64,000 nt of DNA from Trileptium ribeirensis. Taxonomy: Eukaryota > Nematoda > Enoplea > Enoplida > Thoracostomopsidae. Below are positions 1 through 11,375 of the stretch, piece after piece (position 1 is the first letter of the stretch; each line of letters opens with the position of its first letter). Below the pieces are notes generated by a model that was not told where the DNA came from, ran no database searches, and saw only the letters and a program-made list of their open reading frames with translations. The stretch is from positions 1-64,000 of the forward strand of contig JASANE010028054.1 in the NCBI GenBank assembly GCA_030248225.1. Reading direction: 5' to 3'. The translations under genes were made by a program, and so were the position numbers.

Positions 1-32
1 ATTGGAGTTGATCATTCTGTTCTTTAAATGCT

Positions 33-386
33 GGCCTGTCCAGCCCTCCGAAAAGTGTCGAGGCAAACTTTGGAGCAGTGTTTCGTATCAGGAAGTGGAA
101 TCTAGTAGGTGTAAAATCACTGATACCTAGAATTCTACTGTTTCATAATTTACTGCCATGAATGTTATTTCAAGCTCAAAGCTATTTTTTTAGCATTATA
201 TATAGTAGTAATTTAATGTTTAAAAACAAATTTCAAAAACAAAAAACACATAAAATTTTTCAAAGCATCAAAATTTTTTTGATAAGTTAAGCATAGAGTT
301 GCAACAAGGCGGACATGGGGAAATTTTTCAAACATGGGGGGATTTAGAAAGTGGGGTCCCCCCGCCCCCCTTACTGTGGACAGGCC
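33..386. repeat. Possible small TIR-ended element
   Basis: The 10-bp sequence GGCCTGTCCA at 33-42 recurs as its exact reverse complement at 377-386, enclosing about 354 bp. The right part is G/C homopolymer-rich on an AT-rich background. This looks like a small non-autonomous inverted-repeat element, but no target duplication is clear and the arms are short. The superfamily is unknown. Confidence 0.3.
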
Positions 387-1006
387 CAAATCTACTCGAA
401 CGTATAAAAATAATGTCAAATAATAAAAACTGTTAGTTATAATAAAAATGTTAATATTCTTCGAATAATGTTTTTGTTCGAGATTGTTAGAGGCGTCTTT
501 GATGTTAATTGCTAGATTGTTGGCTGGAAACCTGGGAGTTGTTCGGCAGGAGAGTGCAGATTAGTTTTAGCATGTGATTGTTTAACAAAGTCGGATATCA
601 TGTGATTTAGCTGTTAAACGGTGGTTTCTTGGAGACCTTGTGTTAAATAGTTCATAGAACCAGGTACCGCAGTATGTGGTTTTAGCGGTAAATGTAGAGC
701 TTAATACAGAGCTGTCTTTTTCGCTACGGAGAATGTCTACAGGGTTCCTGAGTTTACATTTACGGTCTACTGAAAACTACTTCGTTTTAAAAATTGTTTA
801 TTTGGTTTTTTCATGATATAGCATTAGTTTACTTTTAGAATGGTAGTATTCGACACGTCTGTCTAGAAGTGATTTTTGTTTATAACTATATAGTTAATGA
901 ATTTTTGATAATTTCAATACATTATTTTTTGTTGGTATTCCTTCGTTCAGTTACGTTATTGTCATTTGCAAAGTTTTCAGGAGTGGTGTTAGGAGGGGCA
1001 TAGCCG
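387..1006. other. AT-rich stretch, nothing recognised
   Basis: AT-rich sequence with many short homopolymers. I see no extended open frame, splice-flanked coding segment, RNA gene or tandem repeat. Confidence 0.6.
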
Positions 1007-1368
1007 CTACAACCGTCCCTCGCGGGGAGGTTGCCTAGGAGGTCGGACTACCTCCAATCCCAGGTCTTCGGGTCGTAATTGTTGTTGTCCATCGTCCTCG
1101 TATGGTTCCAAGTCCGGATGGGCAGATAACATGTCCTCGACATCTTGTTCGTCAAATATGTCCCTAAAAGGTTCAAACATGTCGTGCCGAGCACGAGCAC
1201 TGCCAGATGGGGATTCATCGGCATAACTGGGTCAATTAGTTTAGTTGGTTGAGCAAGGGGTTCCGTCGAGCTGGTGCAGGGGTCCCTGGCTTGTCTATGT
1301 GGTTGTCGACGAGTAGGCTGGGGAGGTTCTGTTTCCTCCTGAGATCTAAAACCTGAAGATACTATTAA
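1007..1368 (-). pseudogene. Frameshifted coding-like fragment, unknown protein
   Basis: Read on the minus strand, 1368 to about 1232 encodes a Pro/Gln/Arg-rich stretch containing EETEPPQPTRRQPHRQ. From about 1231 a second frame becomes plausible: an acidic stretch containing DMFEPFRDIFDEQDVEDML and then EPYEDDGQQQLRPEDLGL, ending at a TAG at 1007-1009. The amino-acid pattern changes frame near 1230, which suggests a one- or two-base indel. Alternatively the second part is a separate 3' exon, since a CAG acceptor preceded by an AACTAAACTAAT branch-like tract lies at 1227-1229. I do not recognise the family. It could be the C-terminus of a transposon protein, since a hAT-like element begins 40 bp away. 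Confidence 0.35.
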
Positions 1369-1408
1369 TAGTACATTTATATGTTGAAGCAATTATAGCA
1401 GTTAAATG

Positions 1409-2255
1409 TAGTGTTGAGCACAGGCGGGAAAAGCGGGCCGCCGGTGGGGTTAGTTTCGCCGGTATACTGGCCAGCTGGTGTATTGTGCAGTATCGCAACA
1501 TGACTAGTGTTAGCCGTTAGGCCGGCGGCCGCCGACCGACCTAGAGTCGCCACGGCCGCCCAATTTCGGCCGGATAGCAGCCGGTAATGCGGTCGGCTGG
1601 TAATGCTTTCGGCCTGCAAATCGGCCGACCGATATAATCCGGCCAGTCGGCACAATGGGCGTCCTGTGATCTGGCCTACCGGTATTATGAGCAGCCGGTA
1701 TTCGGAATAGCTGGTGTACCGAGGACGAGCAGGACAGGACATCATGTGCTATGCTGCTGCAGCTATCATTTTTATTTTATTATGTAGAAATGGATCCTAC
1801 CTTTATTCTTTTGAGCAGTCATTTTTTTGACTAGTTCCTGTGACGCCAAAAAATTTATATACATGAATGTTTTTGTTTCACTGTAGATGTTTTAGTGTTT
1901 ATTATGGCGTAAAATTGATTGAAGTACGATCACTACTGCAGTCTAGTAGTACTATCATATACGATCACTAGCAACTGCAGCGCATAGAGCATTGCGGTTT
2001 TTCACATAACTATTGAGTGGGTGAATGCAATTTCGTGCATAATCAGCACCGGAAAATTTCATTTTTATAAAAATCTTAGAAAATTTTGCAAAATTGGCCT
2101 TGGAGAAGTCCGCCGGACGCACTGTGGGATACCAGCCGGAAAAGTCGCCAATTTTAAGATCGGCCGTTTTTCGCGCCTTCGAATTACAGGCCGGCTGTTT
2201 TACCGGTTCTCCGGCTAGGCCTTAGAACGAAATATCCGGCCGGTGCGCAACACTA
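1409..2255. mobile_element. hAT-like non-autonomous element, GC-rich
   Basis: The left end TAGTGTTGAGCACAGGCGGG (1409-1428) and the reverse complement of the right end, TAGTGTTGCGCACCGGCCGG, form imperfect TIRs around 847 bp. The flanking octamers GTTAAATG (1401-1408) and CTTCACTG (2256-2263) agree at 5 of 8 positions, compatible with an old 8-bp hAT target duplication. Both ends are packed with CCGG/GGCCG words, far more GC-rich than the surroundings, with a more AT-rich middle. No transposase is seen, so this is a non-autonomous copy. The TAGTGTTG start and 8-bp spacing are what suggest hAT. Confidence 0.5.
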
Positions 2256-5200
2256 CTTCACTGTATCTAAATTCACTGGATACCAGAATCTACGGCTTCT
2301 CTGCTGATTTTATGTGAACTCTACTTATTTGACTGAAATTCATATAATTGATAATACTGTGTAAAATACTCGACACGTCAGCAAAATTTACCTTAACCTA
2401 TTTGTGTGTGTCAAGATATAGACTGATAGGCAATGTATACATTGATAAGCAAATAAAATGCGCTTTAAATGCAGTGCAAACTGGTTATATATTCGTTATA
2501 CCTTGTGTTATAATGGACCCTTGAAGTGTTAAATGAAAATAGTTCATTAATGCTGTGATAAGCGTATCAGAAGTTTAAAGGATATAGTTGTTGCTGGCAG
2601 TGATTTAGAGCAGTCTGTCAGAAAGCATAAACTCCTTATAGTTTTAGCGATAATAGGCGTGATGCATGAATGTTTGACGCAAACTTTATTAAATGGTATC
2701 AAGTTTAATTCTTCTACCGATTTTCTAATATCATTTTCAATGCTTTGATTGATCGGGTGGAATTCAAACGGGCCAACAAAGTACATATACAACGCCTAGC
2801 TTCTTGAGGCTCTAATATGCGGTTGCTCGATACCTCCTTTGATAGTCTTGTTTTGTCTATATGCCTTTCCTCTGATATATTTCTTTCGGTTAGTACTTTA
2901 ATACTTAAAAGTTGCCATAATTTCTAATTATGTCAGATAACTGAATACTACACAACTTATATGACTTTACTGAGCGTAATATCTTCTATCTATCACAACG
3001 ACGTGAACATAACGGCACGCAGTGTTCATGATTCTACAATATATAGAACGCAAATAACGAAAAGTTATTTTCTTAAACACGGACACATCTTAAACTTCTT
3101 CCATGAAATGTCATCTCATAATTTTGCTAAATACAATATGAAATAAAGTAGGCCCAGTCTAAACCTTGACCTCAGTGTCAGATAGAATTATGCCGCAAAA
3201 GCACAACTGAGCGGAAAATTATAATCCACTAGATCGAAGTACAAATTTATGCTATAAAAACTGTTTGCACCAATCAAATCATGCTCCACACTCAAGAACT
3301 TGTACATCGACTTTGAAACCCACATTTTTTAATGTTTAAATATATACACTTGGTACGTTTGATAATTCTACTACCAATTATATTCAACAAATTTTTATCC
3401 TAGCTATAGATATAACCGCACCGGTCCGCACCACGATTTCTGTGGTCCAGACAGCAGCGATATGGATTAGTCCTCAGGACCAGACCGGTCCAGCCATAAT
3501 TTAGAAGAGGTTAAATAAATCAATTATAATTCAGCGATTACATTTTATTCTTTTAAGATAGTAGTTTTTGCATGATGCACTAAGATCAAGACGAACAACA
3601 GCCGCCGACTGACGTTTTGAACAGCAATATTGAAGTATTTATTACAGTTTACAGTAGGACTACAATGCCCGACGTCATGTAAACAAACAAAAATATTGCA
3701 TAACAGACGTTATCTTATCGCTGCTAACCTCTAAGAAATAGGAATGTCAGCACTGTTAAAAGTTTAAAATTTGGACCACATCCCAACACCTTGGGACTTG
3801 GGGAATAATTAAAGTGGCAATACACTGATCGCTCCCGGAACCGAGATAACCACCCTTCGAAACCAAGGAATTGGCTCAAAGCCATGTTCGGCAGTTTTAT
3901 ATGGTTATGAGGATGAGCGTTCTATTCTTCCTTAGTTTTCTATCAAATGTTGTTATTAATACTGAGTTACTAAAATACTACAGAAATGGGGATCTCTGTT
4001 GGCCAAATAGGACCCTCTGTGGAACCCCGCTATTTGGGAAGCGTGTTAACAACCCAAAATGAATCTCAACAGGGGCAGTCCGGACTGCTCCAACCTGGAC
4101 CGATCCAGACCGGCGAAGATTTGTAGGACGCCCTCTGTGAAATAAAGTTGCATCGCTAGTCTTGGTATCCGGTTTTGCATCAGTCCCAGAAATTCGACAC
4201 ATTTGCCGTGCACCATTTTTGTTATGTGGGTAAACTTCAGCGGTCGGATTTGAAACGCTGGCAATTTTGCTGCAACACAATTGTGCAACTTGTTGAAGCT
4301 TCAATGTACATGCTCATAAATGACGAAAACAATATCGCTGCCTGAAGGCTGTGTAAACAAGGATACATATCCTACGTGAATATATATTAAAAAAACAAGG
4401 CGTACAGAATCTGTGCTATATATCATTGCTTATATATTTAATCGAAGCAATGTATATACTCATCCCCGAAGATTATATGTGGCAGTACAAAATTTTTAAA
4501 CACCTATTACCATACCAACAAAAAATAAATTGTGCACACAATGGAATTCAAACGTTTGTCAATTTCTTAGTATGAAAAGGCGAAAGAATGATAAATTGTA
4601 TAGATATTGCTGGAGTGGGTTTGGCCAGTTTTTAATTTATCACCGCTTGCGATAAAAAGGCCTTACTCCAGAGCAATTGATTACGTAGCTTTCTTTCATG
4701 TGAATAATTTAATTCGGTCAATACGTATGTATTTTATAGATCTTAGTGTTTTTGAATGGTTTATGAACTTTACTAGTTTCAATTTGTTTGTTAACGTGAA
4801 AAACGTAGTTGCTTTTAAAATTACTAATCTGTTTTTGTCCCTCAGGTAACTTTATTAATGTTAAATTTTGGCTAGATTACATTAATCTGATCTATTACAT
4901 TTTACTGTTATTTGCTGCAATGTTTGAAAAATATTTCCTTTCACTGTTGACAAAATTAATCAATGTGAGTAAGATGAAGTCATGACCTGAATACTTGGTG
5001 GATCTTTTTAGCAGCCGCTGTCGAAAATATATATTCGGTGATTTACTTTAGTGGGCACTTCGTGGTTCTTTTATTAGGCAATAGCTGCTCTCATCGAAAT
5101 GACTAAATTATTGATGTTCAGACAGTGAGTGCTTATTTCCTTTAGTGAGCGCCATCTAAAATGTATTAATGAATATTCGTCCGAAAAATATGAGATTTAT

Positions 5201-6545
5201 TGAATCATAACCCTGGAGAATTTTAAAATATCCTTAAGCGGGAAACCTTTGTGTTAAGATGGCTGACTGGGCGCTACGGTAAGTATCAATGATGAAAGTG
5301 GATCATTTTCTTTGTCGTGAAGCCTGGGCGGCGGATGCCATTGGCAAAGAATCCTGTTGGCTTAGATACAGCGCTTCAGGGGGAGCAACCCCACCCACCC
5401 GTATATACGATAAATAAATTCGTACAATACGAAAATACATTGGAAGAAAAGGCATACATGTTGTGGAATGACCAGTTAGCACACGAAAACAAAACTTGTG
5501 TATATAAAGCACGATACAGTCTTCGCTTTTATGGGTTTAAAAGGGAACTCTTACATGAACTTTAAAAATCGAAACACATGGTCAGGGGTGATGCTTTGGC
5601 AAAATCCGTAGTTTGTCTGATTTCAGTTTATATCCGTAAACCGTTTAAAATTGTTCCAGTGCGTTAATATCTCAGTATAAATCCCTCAGCTTAACCGATC
5701 TCACGCTACTGTCAAAAATTTTTGAGCTATTGTGACAATTTTAGGACAATAGAAAGAGCAGGTAGAGGTAGAAATGAAAACCACGAATTTATGCATTAAA
5801 ATCTTTACTAGCCTAACCAACTGTTTATCAGTTGACATTTTATGTAATATCTAAACCGTATTACTAGCCTCAGTGGGTGATGCATAAACGCTCTTGGTGT
5901 ACACCAGCATTTTCAAACTTTGTACATATATAGGAAACGCATGACTTTTATGCACTATAATTAGTTTTAAGGACGCGAAGTGACTTAACAGAAGAACAAC
6001 CGAGGTATACCCCATAAAACTTGGACATTACGGTAGGTCTGAATTTGTCCTGAAATCTAGTTACATATGAGAAACGGTTCCCAGCTGAAAAATGCTGTAT
6101 CCGACCTGGCTGCCACTAGTATTTTAACTTGCTTTCAGTGAAAAACATTAAAATTAAAGATCAAAGCAGTACAGCTGTAGTAAGTCACATCATTTGTTTC
6201 TGATTAAATTAGGATTATTTTGTTTTGAAACTAAAAAAGGCGCTTCTATAAAATGATTGACAGTTGCACTAATATGAAACGATATGTTCTTTTACTGTAA
6301 CTGATCAAAACAGCCATCTCTGTATTTGTTGTACAGCCTCAGAGCATTCCGCAGCAGCTATGTGCATAATAGTCGAGCTAGATCAATTAATATTTACCGG
6401 TTGACAAAGGCAAAACAAGCTTAATCAAGTGGATCCAAAAAATTGAGCAACTAAAAAACCCATTGACCCCAATTTTTATTTACGAATTTGTGGCTTCTGT
6501 CGCCTGAAATGGTATTCATTATCCACCCTAAAGCCTGATGGAACC
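2256..6545. other. Intergenic region, no supported gene
   Basis: Mostly AT-rich sequence. Two GC-richer patches occur. At about 3418-3500 there are short palindromic words (ACCGGTCC twice, with GGACCAGACCGGTCC). At about 3990-4320 the word CCCTCTGTG occurs twice in what may be an old repeat. ORFs of 60-108 codons here overlap on both strands and have no recognisable domain. An ATG in good context followed by a consensus donor lies at 5259-5280 (see findings). Confidence 0.5.
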
Positions 6546-6941
6546 AATGTTTGTCAGGCTACTGGAATTACTGAACAAAAATATAATTATATATAGACCA
6601 CTGATTATTTTTATAGGTATGGAGCTGTATTTTCAACCTGAAAAGCAATTTTTCGTTCCTTCATCATGACTCCCAGTTTAGACAATGATATCCGTCTGGG
6701 AACAGATCATGACTGAGCCGTTTAATACATATGGGTTGCTAACAATGTTTGTCAGGCTACCGGAATTACAGAACACAAATATAATTATATCTAGACCACT
6801 GATTATTTTTATACGTGTGGAGCTGTATTTTCAATCTGAAAAGCAATTTTTCGTTCCTTCATCATGACTCCCAGGTTAGATAATGATATCCGTCTAGGAA
6901 CAGATCATGATAGCCCTTTAATAGGCATGGGTTGCTAACAA
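6546..6941. repeat. 198-bp tandem duplication, two copies
   Basis: Unit 1 (6546-6743) and unit 2 (6744-about 6941) align throughout. Shared landmarks such as AATGTTTGTCAGGCTAC (6546 and 6744) and ATGACTCCCAG (6666 and 6864) are exactly 198 bp apart. A few substitutions and a 2-bp shortening near the end of unit 2 separate the copies, so the duplication is not brand new. No coding capacity is apparent. Confidence 0.9.
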
Positions 6942-9689
6942 ATGTGCATGTTTTGCCACTGAGACGTTGCCATTTCAGCTTGACTTAGAACCCATTTTCA
7001 GAACTTAAATTCTCGCCCGCAACTAGAAACCAATCCACAACTCTCGGCGGTAGATTGGCCTGAAAGATATTAGGCCTTTGGCTTCGTCTCACATGAATAT
7101 GCTAGGCTATGAATATATTATGCAATGAACATGAAGATGCATGAATAATCTACGCAATATAAATCAAGCAGTCTGATAAAAAATCCAATGATGAAAAATT
7201 CGCGACTCGATATTATGTCATGCAAATATAGATCTTTCGAAATGTTCGTTCCAGTGGTTTACGGGTATCCAAAGAGGCAATGACCAATAAAAACAGGTAA
7301 ACTACATCAAAAATTAAGGTTGCGAAAACACAAATTCTTCCAAGACAGGATCATCATTCTATTGACTAGCAGTATTTCTGGCTTTTCGACACTAGCAGTA
7401 TTCTAATTTAAGGGAATTTTACTGATTTTTATTGTAATGACCGTACGTTATGGACAAAATGTTATTCTTATGTTGGCTGCGCTACAAGCTGTTTGGATCT
7501 ATATATGTGTATACATCTATGTTCCATAAAGTTATCACCTTTGGGTTTACCCAGTTGATAAATACAACCATCAATTATTTGTACGGCGTCTTCGGGGGTT
7601 TCCAATTATAATGCTATAACTATGGTTCGTCTACAAAATTTTGCATATTTAATGTAATTTATAAAGTTTATTGAGTAGATCAAAGAGATTTTTCGCGAAA
7701 ACATTGAAACTTATTTTCTAGTACTAAATAAAATAATTTTGCCGTAAGATTTATTATCTTGTTTATTCGCTACTTCAGTAATGTATAGTTTTATTACAAC
7801 AACGCTTATAGCTTATGTTGCAACGGATAGTCAAATAGCCATAATAATGTTTTGCCGTTGATTTCGTTTATTTGATTATATGCATCTCTACTATTCCAAG
7901 ATCAATGATTAAAAAAACTCCCACTTTTATGTCAAAATCACGCCAAGTGTTGCCGCTTTCGTCCGTAACTGAGTACACGCTTATGGAAAAAAATTAAGTA
8001 GTACAGGTGCTATTAGATATTGCAACCGAAGCGCATTTGCCAATACGCCTGTTGACAAATGAATGATAGAAGGAACCGACCATTTTGGATTTAAAATCGC
8101 GTATATATTAATGTTACTACAGAACTTGCGACAGAATGGCGTATTTGGTTAAAATTTTGACAGTCTGTGTAGGTTTAGAATGTATATCTGCTATAGCATC
8201 AACATTTTTCAATATCGTCGAAGCTACGGAATAGCATCGTTTTGGACCAAAATTCGTGTATATTTTTCTAGTATCATTCAGGGATTTGGAATATTTGTCT
8301 CAGTTTGGTTGAAGAATACGCTGTTGCTCGTTGCTTCTACGGAAGGCTCATACTGTTGACATTATTCTGATTGCAGAATTGGATTTGAAATAATGTGCAA
8401 AACGACTCTGACCTAGGTCAAAATTTAGAGTGGATGTTGCATTTATCATCAGTATATTTGCAATCAACGATCCAATTGGATTTGAGGTGTAACTGTGAGT
8501 GGTTATGCTTCATACAAATTTACTAACTATCATTTGCGATGCAATTAGGTATTTGTATGCTTTGTATTGACTATAAACTATAACTAATAAATCAGTGACG
8601 CTAAATCCGACATGGAATTGGCCCAGCGAAGAATCTAGTCTAAAACGATACATTCCGATGCAGCGGTGCAGAAAGGGCTTCCATTGTAAGGTTTTTACTA
8701 CATCCCCATGAGGGTACCACCATACCCACTTGAGGCTCTGCATGCCACCGAGCGCCGAAAGCACGCGGAAAATTTTTGCAAACATAGGTTAAAACTGGCA
8801 AAAATTGGACTGAAATTGGCTAAAACGAGGGTGCAACAGGGGAGGTAGTCAACATTTAGTCACCGCCCCCACTGATGACCCCCAGGGTGTGTACGCCCCT
8901 AAGACGACCTCTGCTACGCCGAACCCGACTGTCCACCCCTCAGACTTCGGAGCGTCAACATGTATGTTTAAAGCGACCGTATCAGGCGAATTTGCTGATT
9001 ATTGGGCGAATTTTAATTTAACAAGTTATGCGATAGTTTCATAAAAGTTGATAAGTAACTATGCTGTTTGTAGCTTTGAGTAATTGATCAAATACGCATG
9101 AAGGCGTGGACATAAATATTAAAATTGCTAAGTATTATTTGTTTACTTTTACATTATGATAAATCATTTTGTACCGAATAACATCAGAATAATAAAAACA
9201 CAACGTAAAAACAATTGAAGTACACTTGCGATGCTGTGTTTATCAATCGGAGAATCAAAAAAAATTATTGTGCTTTTGCAGCCGTTGAGTTAAGAAAGAA
9301 GTACGAAAACAGCTTCTTCTAGTTTTGTTATTGTTTTTTAACAACTTCAGTTTGAGCACATTGCGTATGAAATTTTGTTTGGTTGGATGTGTATGTTTGT
9401 TCGACAAAGAGCTTTATTGTATATGTTTATAATTTCCCTAACAATTTTCCATTTTATAATTTCTAAAGAATACAAAACTGCAATTTTTTATTTACAAGAT
9501 AATATGCAAGCCATACCAGAAGTCCATGCTACATTTCAATAGAAGAGACTTGTTTTTACTCATGCGTACTTACCCTTATCCGACGAATGTGCTGTTTTTG
9601 GTATTCTCACGCCAAAAAACATTTCAACGAGAGTACCCTAAAGGTTCTCTGAGGGTTATCGGTTACCCCTCCCGCCAAGATTCTTTGGG
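6942..9689. other. Intergenic region with one GC-rich patch
   Basis: AT-rich sequence without a supported gene. The patch at about 8690-8960 is richer in C and G, with runs such as CCGCCCCC and CCCCCAGG, and resembles the patches at about 17000 and 19330. At about 7575-7600 lies a short sequence that recurs inverted at about 30570-30600 (see findings). Confidence 0.5.
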
Positions 9690-9820
9690 GTTGGCACCAG
9701 CTGTCAGGTCAATAATAAACAGGAAGATTAAGATTAAGGGAGCAACCGGAACCATCGGTGATTTCTGTTCTTCCACAAATCTCATTGATCATTGGGACCT
9801 GACAGCTTGTGCCCACCAAC
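9690..9820. repeat. Inverted repeat, possible MITE or hairpin
   Basis: The arm GTTGGCACCAGCTGTCAGGT (9690-9709) is matched in reverse complement by sequence at 9796-9820 (core GACCTGACAGCTTGTGCCC), with a small insertion. The arms enclose about 85 bp. They could form an imperfect stem of about 20 bp. The 118-codon ORF spanning it is probably incidental. Confidence 0.4.
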
Positions 9821-10559
9821 AACATGAGTCGATTAAATTGTCTTTTAGTCAGACCGCCATTTTAAACTTAGTATATATGTGATTTTATCCGAAAATGGCT
9901 CGCAATAATGACGTTAAATTGCAAAAATTAACGCTATTCTGATGGATAACTTCGGCGAACTTTTGGGGATATATTTTCGGTCAAGAGAAGGTTGAAAAAA
10001 CGGCAAACGTTAATAGAACCCCTAACCTTGCGGTGTGTGACTTTGCTGCATATTGTTTTCGAATGTTTCATTGTTCATTTCTAAATTTTCCATGTTTGTG
10101 TTGGTTTTTGTCGGTACCTAGGGTCAAGTCAATGGTAAATAAACTAGAGGTGAATACAAATTTGTATATGCTATAACGAGTTTACGTATACCTGATTTGC
10201 TATAATACTCATTTATAACAGAATAAAAGTGTGGTTGGAAAGTTTTTTATATTTGTTTGCAAAGTCACGTTTTGTAACGAAAAATGGGTTTATATTAGTC
10301 TCGAATAAAGGACATTTGCTATGTATTTGTCAAACAACCGTTGAATTTTAATGACTTTGTACACAAACTCACTAGTATCTCACACTGATATTGCTATATC
10401 ACAAGTCCGCAATGCCTTATTATTAGCGAAGAGCTCAGAAAAAGCAGTCAGAAGTTTGATGAAGTCTTAAAACTTTCTGTCAAGTGCAATAGACATCGTT
10501 ACAAATATTACATTGTAATTGAAAGATCAGCCAGGGGGTTCAACGAGCTATTCAGATGT

Positions 10560-10656
10560 GGGCGCTCACTAAAAAGGGGATGGAATAGGGGAATGCTTGC
10601 AGAGGTCGCTTTTACAGCAGCCCTTCTTCTGTCTGAGCGACCCTCCTGTAGCGCCC
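10560..10656. repeat. Nested inverted repeats, GC-rich
   Basis: The outer arms GGGCGCT (10560-10566) and AGCGCCC (10650-10656) enclose an inner pair GAGGTCGCT (10602-10610) and GAGCGACCCTC (10635-10645). The arrangement could fold into a two-tier stem. The arms are short and the function is unknown. Confidence 0.3.
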
Positions 10657-11282
10657 GTCAGATCAGCACATCTAAGATATGTAGAGCAAAATTCATATTC
10701 ATATCTTTGCGAAATATTTGTACTAATTCACTGTGTTCTTCGCGTTCGAACAATGTTTGCTGTCATGTAGACAATATTTCGATTAGATAGATAGAGTGTT
10801 TCATAAAAAGTCTACATTAGTCTAAAAATATATATTTTGTTGTATCATTTCATCACGAACATTCTCGGTTTTGGTTGTATTAATAGAAAAACAAAACTTA
10901 ATCAAGTCGCAAAATGCTACCCGTCGGCCCGATGTATGTACGTATCGCTGTCGACCGACAAGCATCGTTCGCGAGTTCTTCTTCGCTTTGTTTAGGATTA
11001 TATTTCATTCCGTTGTAGTTTTGTCTATTGTCGCATATCAAACGTTCACAATGTCGGTCGTTAGCATCATGATGTTCAGCCAGGAAGCTCTGCCCAAATC
11101 CGAAACAAAATTATTCATTTTGGTTTTGTTACAGTTATGAATATTTATTGTATGTCTAGGACCTGTTTATTACAGTAAAGGAACAGAGTGCAAAAGAATC
11201 AAACCAAGTTCCCTCTTCATAAGTGAGGGTAATATATACTTAATATGAGCACCGTATGGCTAAATTTTAGTATAATTTTTTG

Positions 11283-11375
11283 CGCGACTAGCCTAAGCTT
11301 CAGGCTTAGTCATAGGCTAAGGCTTAGGCTTGAACTAACGCTTAGGCTTAGCCTTAGGCTTAGGGAGACATTTGT
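11283..11375. repeat. Degenerate TTAGGC-type array
   Basis: About 90 bp of variants of CTTAGG/TTAGGC, including CTTAGGCTTAGCCTTAGGCT, appear in both orientations. It is followed by GAGGGGGAACATGATAT, resembling the GGGGAGGGAGAACTTGACAT that follows the TTAGGC-rich blocks at 53.4-53.7 kb. It is therefore probably a copy of the same dispersed repeat unit rather than a telomere. Confidence 0.6.

Noticed and set aside
9526..9882. 118-codon ORF on the + strand
   Set aside because: Spans an inverted repeat (9690-9820) and shows no protein family pattern.
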